Shown one piece after another: positions 7,092 through 9,076 of a DNA stretch of 9,076 nucleotides. Source of the DNA: an uncultured Selenomonadales bacterium (lineage in GTDB: Bacteria > Bacillota_C > Negativicutes > Selenomonadales > Selenomonadaceae). Numbering within the stretch: position 1 is the stretch's first letter; every line of letters begins with the position of its first letter. The position numbers were made by a program, and so were the translations under genes. The stretch spans positions 1 through 9,076 of the forward strand of contig CAMJNB010000029.1 in NCBI GenBank assembly GCA_946407175.1, in the 5' to 3' direction. The notes below the pieces were generated by a model that ran no database searches, was not told where the DNA came from, and saw nothing but the letters and a program-made list of their open reading frames with translations.

Positions 7092-9076
7092 TTAAACTTT
7101 ATTTTTACTATTCAAAGTAAACCAAATTTCATCTTTAATGTTTGTTCGCGCCATCTCATCAAAATTTTCAACAACGCGATTTATCATCTTTAGAAAATTA
7201 ACCGTACTTTGATTCGTTTCAACGTAAAAATTTTTTTCAAATTCGGTGGCTTGCCGTAAATCTGAAGGCGTCGCAGAAAAATATTTTGCAACATTATCAG
7301 AGCGCGTCGTCAATATGAAATTATCCGCGTCCAATGCGTAAAGCTGTTTCAGCACTTCAATGACTAAGGCTTTCCACGTTTTTACGTTTCTTTCGACGTT
7401 TAAAATAGAAACGGTAGCCGGCGTGGTATTGGTAAATTCCTTAAAATCATTGTCGAGGTTGTAGACATTCTCCAAGTTTTTTATTTTGTCGTTGTATTTA
7501 TCCGGCAACATCCAAATTTTAACGGCAATGTTTGCAAGCTTTTTTGCACGCGCCTGAATTTGTTTTGAGTTCATTTTTGAAAAACTTGCAACTTCTTTTG
7601 TATGAACGAACTTTGACTTTGCGAATCTTTTTTTCTTTTCGTCAAAGTCGCTACTTTCTTTTTTTTCGACGTCGATAGCCAAAACCAAATTGCCGAGAGT
7701 ATGAACAAGGTATTCATGCGCCTGCGAATCCTTTTGCTCCTTAAGGTAAGAGCGCCAATCTGAATTGAGTCTTTGCGGAATGATATGTTCAACAGCCGTG
7801 CTTGAGTAATCGGGCAATGTAGCGTTGTCGGCAAATTTTTCCAATGTGTACAAAAAATATTTGCAACCGTCGCTTTTCAGATTGACGTACAAATTTTCGG
7901 TAATCAACGCCTGTTTAAATTCTTCATCGCGCGGAAAAGCATATTTGCCTTTGCCGAACGTCAGCACTTGCCAAAAAACTTCTTCGTCCAAAATTTCATT
8001 TTTATCAAGTCGTGCAATGACGTTTCCGGCAAATTGAGAGGTTATCACGTTGAATTTACAAACCTTTGAACGAAATGCCAACGATATCAAAGCGTCTACA
8101 AATATTATAAATGTAAACTCATCAAAATTTTTTCTCCCGTACCTGTCATAAAGATACATTAAAATAATCGGCGCGTTATTCACTTCCAGCAGAAAAGTCA
8201 GCTCATAAAATTTTTTATTCAGCGTCGACAATTCGCTAAACTTCGTATTGTCGGTAAAATTGACGCGGTGATAAATCTGCGCGTAATAATACATATCTTT
8301 TAAAAATTTTTCCACGTTTAAAACTTTTTCGCCGTCGGTGTAATTATCCTCAAAATATTTTTTGAAGGAATCATAGAGATTATTTTTTGACAAGCGGGAT
8401 TTTTTTTCGTCCGAAATGGAATCAGATCTGCGCTTGGTGATTAAGTATTGAACGATAAAATTTTCTACAGCGTCCGAAGATTTTAAAAGCAACTCTATTC
8501 TAAGCCAATACTCTTTATACAAGCGTTCCTGCGACTCGTAATCAAGCGCCATAATCAAGTAGTTTCTAATCAAATCGGCGTTTGAAAGGTCAAGTCCCGT
8601 AGAATTAAGCGACTCAAAAATTTCTTGTGGATTTTCATCTTTTAAAGTTATAAGTACAATTTTAAGTTTACTTAAGGCATTATATATTTGTTCGGGTGAA
8701 AATTTTGATTCAGAAATTCTTTGTAAAAAAAATTTGTAGTTAAAGTACAGCGCAGAAAGTTTTTCCGTGTCATTAAAATCAGCGTCATTAAATTTTTCAC
8801 ACGTCATTAATTTTTGAAAAACGGCGCTGTCATATTCGGAAGGCTTTAACCTAAGCTGATTTTCCAATTCGCCATCCGAATGTTTGATAAAAGTTGATGA
8901 AATATTTTTTTTAATTTTGGAATCTCCGATAACTTCACAAAGCGCCTTTGCCAATAAAATGACGCTGGCAATACGTTGCTGACCGTCGATAATAATGTAT
9001 TCGCTGAAATATCCGCGCTCGAATGATTGACAAACTATAGTACCAATAAAATGTGATTTGTTAGTCGCAATTATAT
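7092..9076 (-). CDS. DUF262/DUF1524 protein, GmrSD/SspE-like probable type IV restriction or defence nuclease (N-terminus off the window)
   Basis: The frame is open through the right edge, giving 660 visible residues. The TTG at 8954 is internal: codons before it encode YIIIDGQQR (visible residues 26-34), the hallmark of the DUF262 ParB/Srx-like NTPase domain. The end of that domain is seen at about 151-173 ([14 protein letters not shown] and following). A mostly helical middle follows. DUF1524, an HNH-type nuclease, has EHIIPQ at 429-434 with H430, and LGNLVLA around 460-466 followed by a lysine-rich DFDEKKKRF segment. The last 100 residues or so form a C-terminal region I cannot name. Characterised relatives GmrSD, BrxU and SspE cut phage DNA with modified cytosines or phosphorothioates, using nucleotide hydrolysis by DUF262. 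Which DNA this one senses is unknown. In two stretches of 120 bases counted by hand, this gene (8641-8760) has 29 G+C and ilvD (3001-3060 plus 4381-4440) has 66. That fits transfer, though other parts of the gene are less extreme. Confidence 0.88.
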   Translation of the reverse strand, partial: IIATNKSHFIGTIVCQSFERGYFSEYIIIDGQQRIASVILLAKALCEVIGDSKIKKNISSTFIKHSDGELENQLRLKPSEYDSAVFQKLMTCEKFNDADFNDTEKLSALYFNYKFFLQRISESKFSPEQIYNALSKLKIVLITLKDENPQEIFESLNSTGLDLSNADLIRNYLIMALDYESQERLYKEYWLRIELLLKSSDAVENFIVQYLITKRRSDSISDEKKSRLSKNNLYDSFKKYFEDNYTDGEKVLNVEKFLKDMYYYAQIYHRVNFTDNTKFSELSTLNKKFYELTFLLEVNNAPIILMYLYDRYGRKNFDEFTFIIFVDALISLAFRSKVCKFNVITSQFAGNVIARLDKNEILDEEVFWQVLTFGKGKYAFPRDEEFKQALITENLYVNLKSDGCKYFLYTLEKFADNATLPDYSSTAVEHIIPQRLNSDWRSYLKEQKDSQAHEYLVHTLGNLVLAIDVEKKESSDFDEKKKRFAKSKFVHTKEVASFSKMNSKQIQARAKKLANIAVKIWMLPDKYNDKIKNLENVYNLDNDFKEFTNTTPATVSILNVERNVKTWKALVIEVLKQLYALDADNFILTTRSDNVAKYFSATPSDLRQATEFEKNFYVETNQSTVNFLKMINRVVENFDEMARTNIKDEIWFTLNSKNKV

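Noticed and set aside
8952..8954. TTG 8954 as the start of the DUF262/DUF1524 gene.
   Set aside because: The frame stays open to the window edge and the conserved DGQQR motif lies upstream of this codon, so it is internal.

Overview
The window looks like a piece of an anaerobic bacterial chromosome. It is moderately AT-rich, with many A/T tracts inside genes and clear AGGAGG or GGAGG ribosome binding sites. The gene content would fit a Firmicutes-type gut or rumen organism, possibly Negativicutes. That placement is an impression from style and codon use, not a demonstrated one. All six genes I support lie on the minus strand, so transcription runs from right to left. No gap between genes exceeds about 115 bases, and I see no tRNA, rRNA, CRISPR array or insertion sequence.

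In transcription order: (1) 9076-7092 is a DUF262/DUF1524 protein of the GmrSD/SspE/BrxU kind, a probable phage-defence nuclease, cut off at its N-terminus by the window edge. (2) 7077-6199 is rfbA (rmlA), glucose-1-phosphate thymidylyltransferase; its ribosome binding site directly follows the stop of the defence gene. (3) 6161-4698 is pepD, an M20 aminoacyl-histidine dipeptidase. (4) 4623-2971 is ilvD, dihydroxy-acid dehydratase. (5) About 2860-845 is a three-domain protein: a LicC/PntC-like nucleotidyltransferase, an HxGH cytidylyltransferase and phosphoenolpyruvate mutase (aepX). (6) 835-1 is an iron-dependent alcohol dehydrogenase, nine bases after aepX and running off the left edge.

The most interesting part is the left third, a phosphonate biosynthesis locus. 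PEP mutase makes the C-P bond (phosphonopyruvate). The adjacent Fe-dependent dehydrogenase is best explained as a phosphonoacetaldehyde reductase giving 2-hydroxyethylphosphonate. The fused nucleotidyltransferases suggest activation of the phosphonate as a CMP derivative, comparable to the two-domain Fom1 of Streptomyces fosfomycin biosynthesis. The expected phosphonopyruvate decarboxylase is not in the window. The conserved nucleotide-binding loop of the fusion protein is encoded upstream of its first ATG, with no canonical start codon available, which implies a non-standard start or a damaged start.

Two gaps, ilvD/aepX and pepD/ilvD, each hold a hairpin-forming element built of 7-bp repeats in inverted orientation. 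The second one forms the last codons and stop of pepD. They look like two copies of one dispersed intergenic repeat family.
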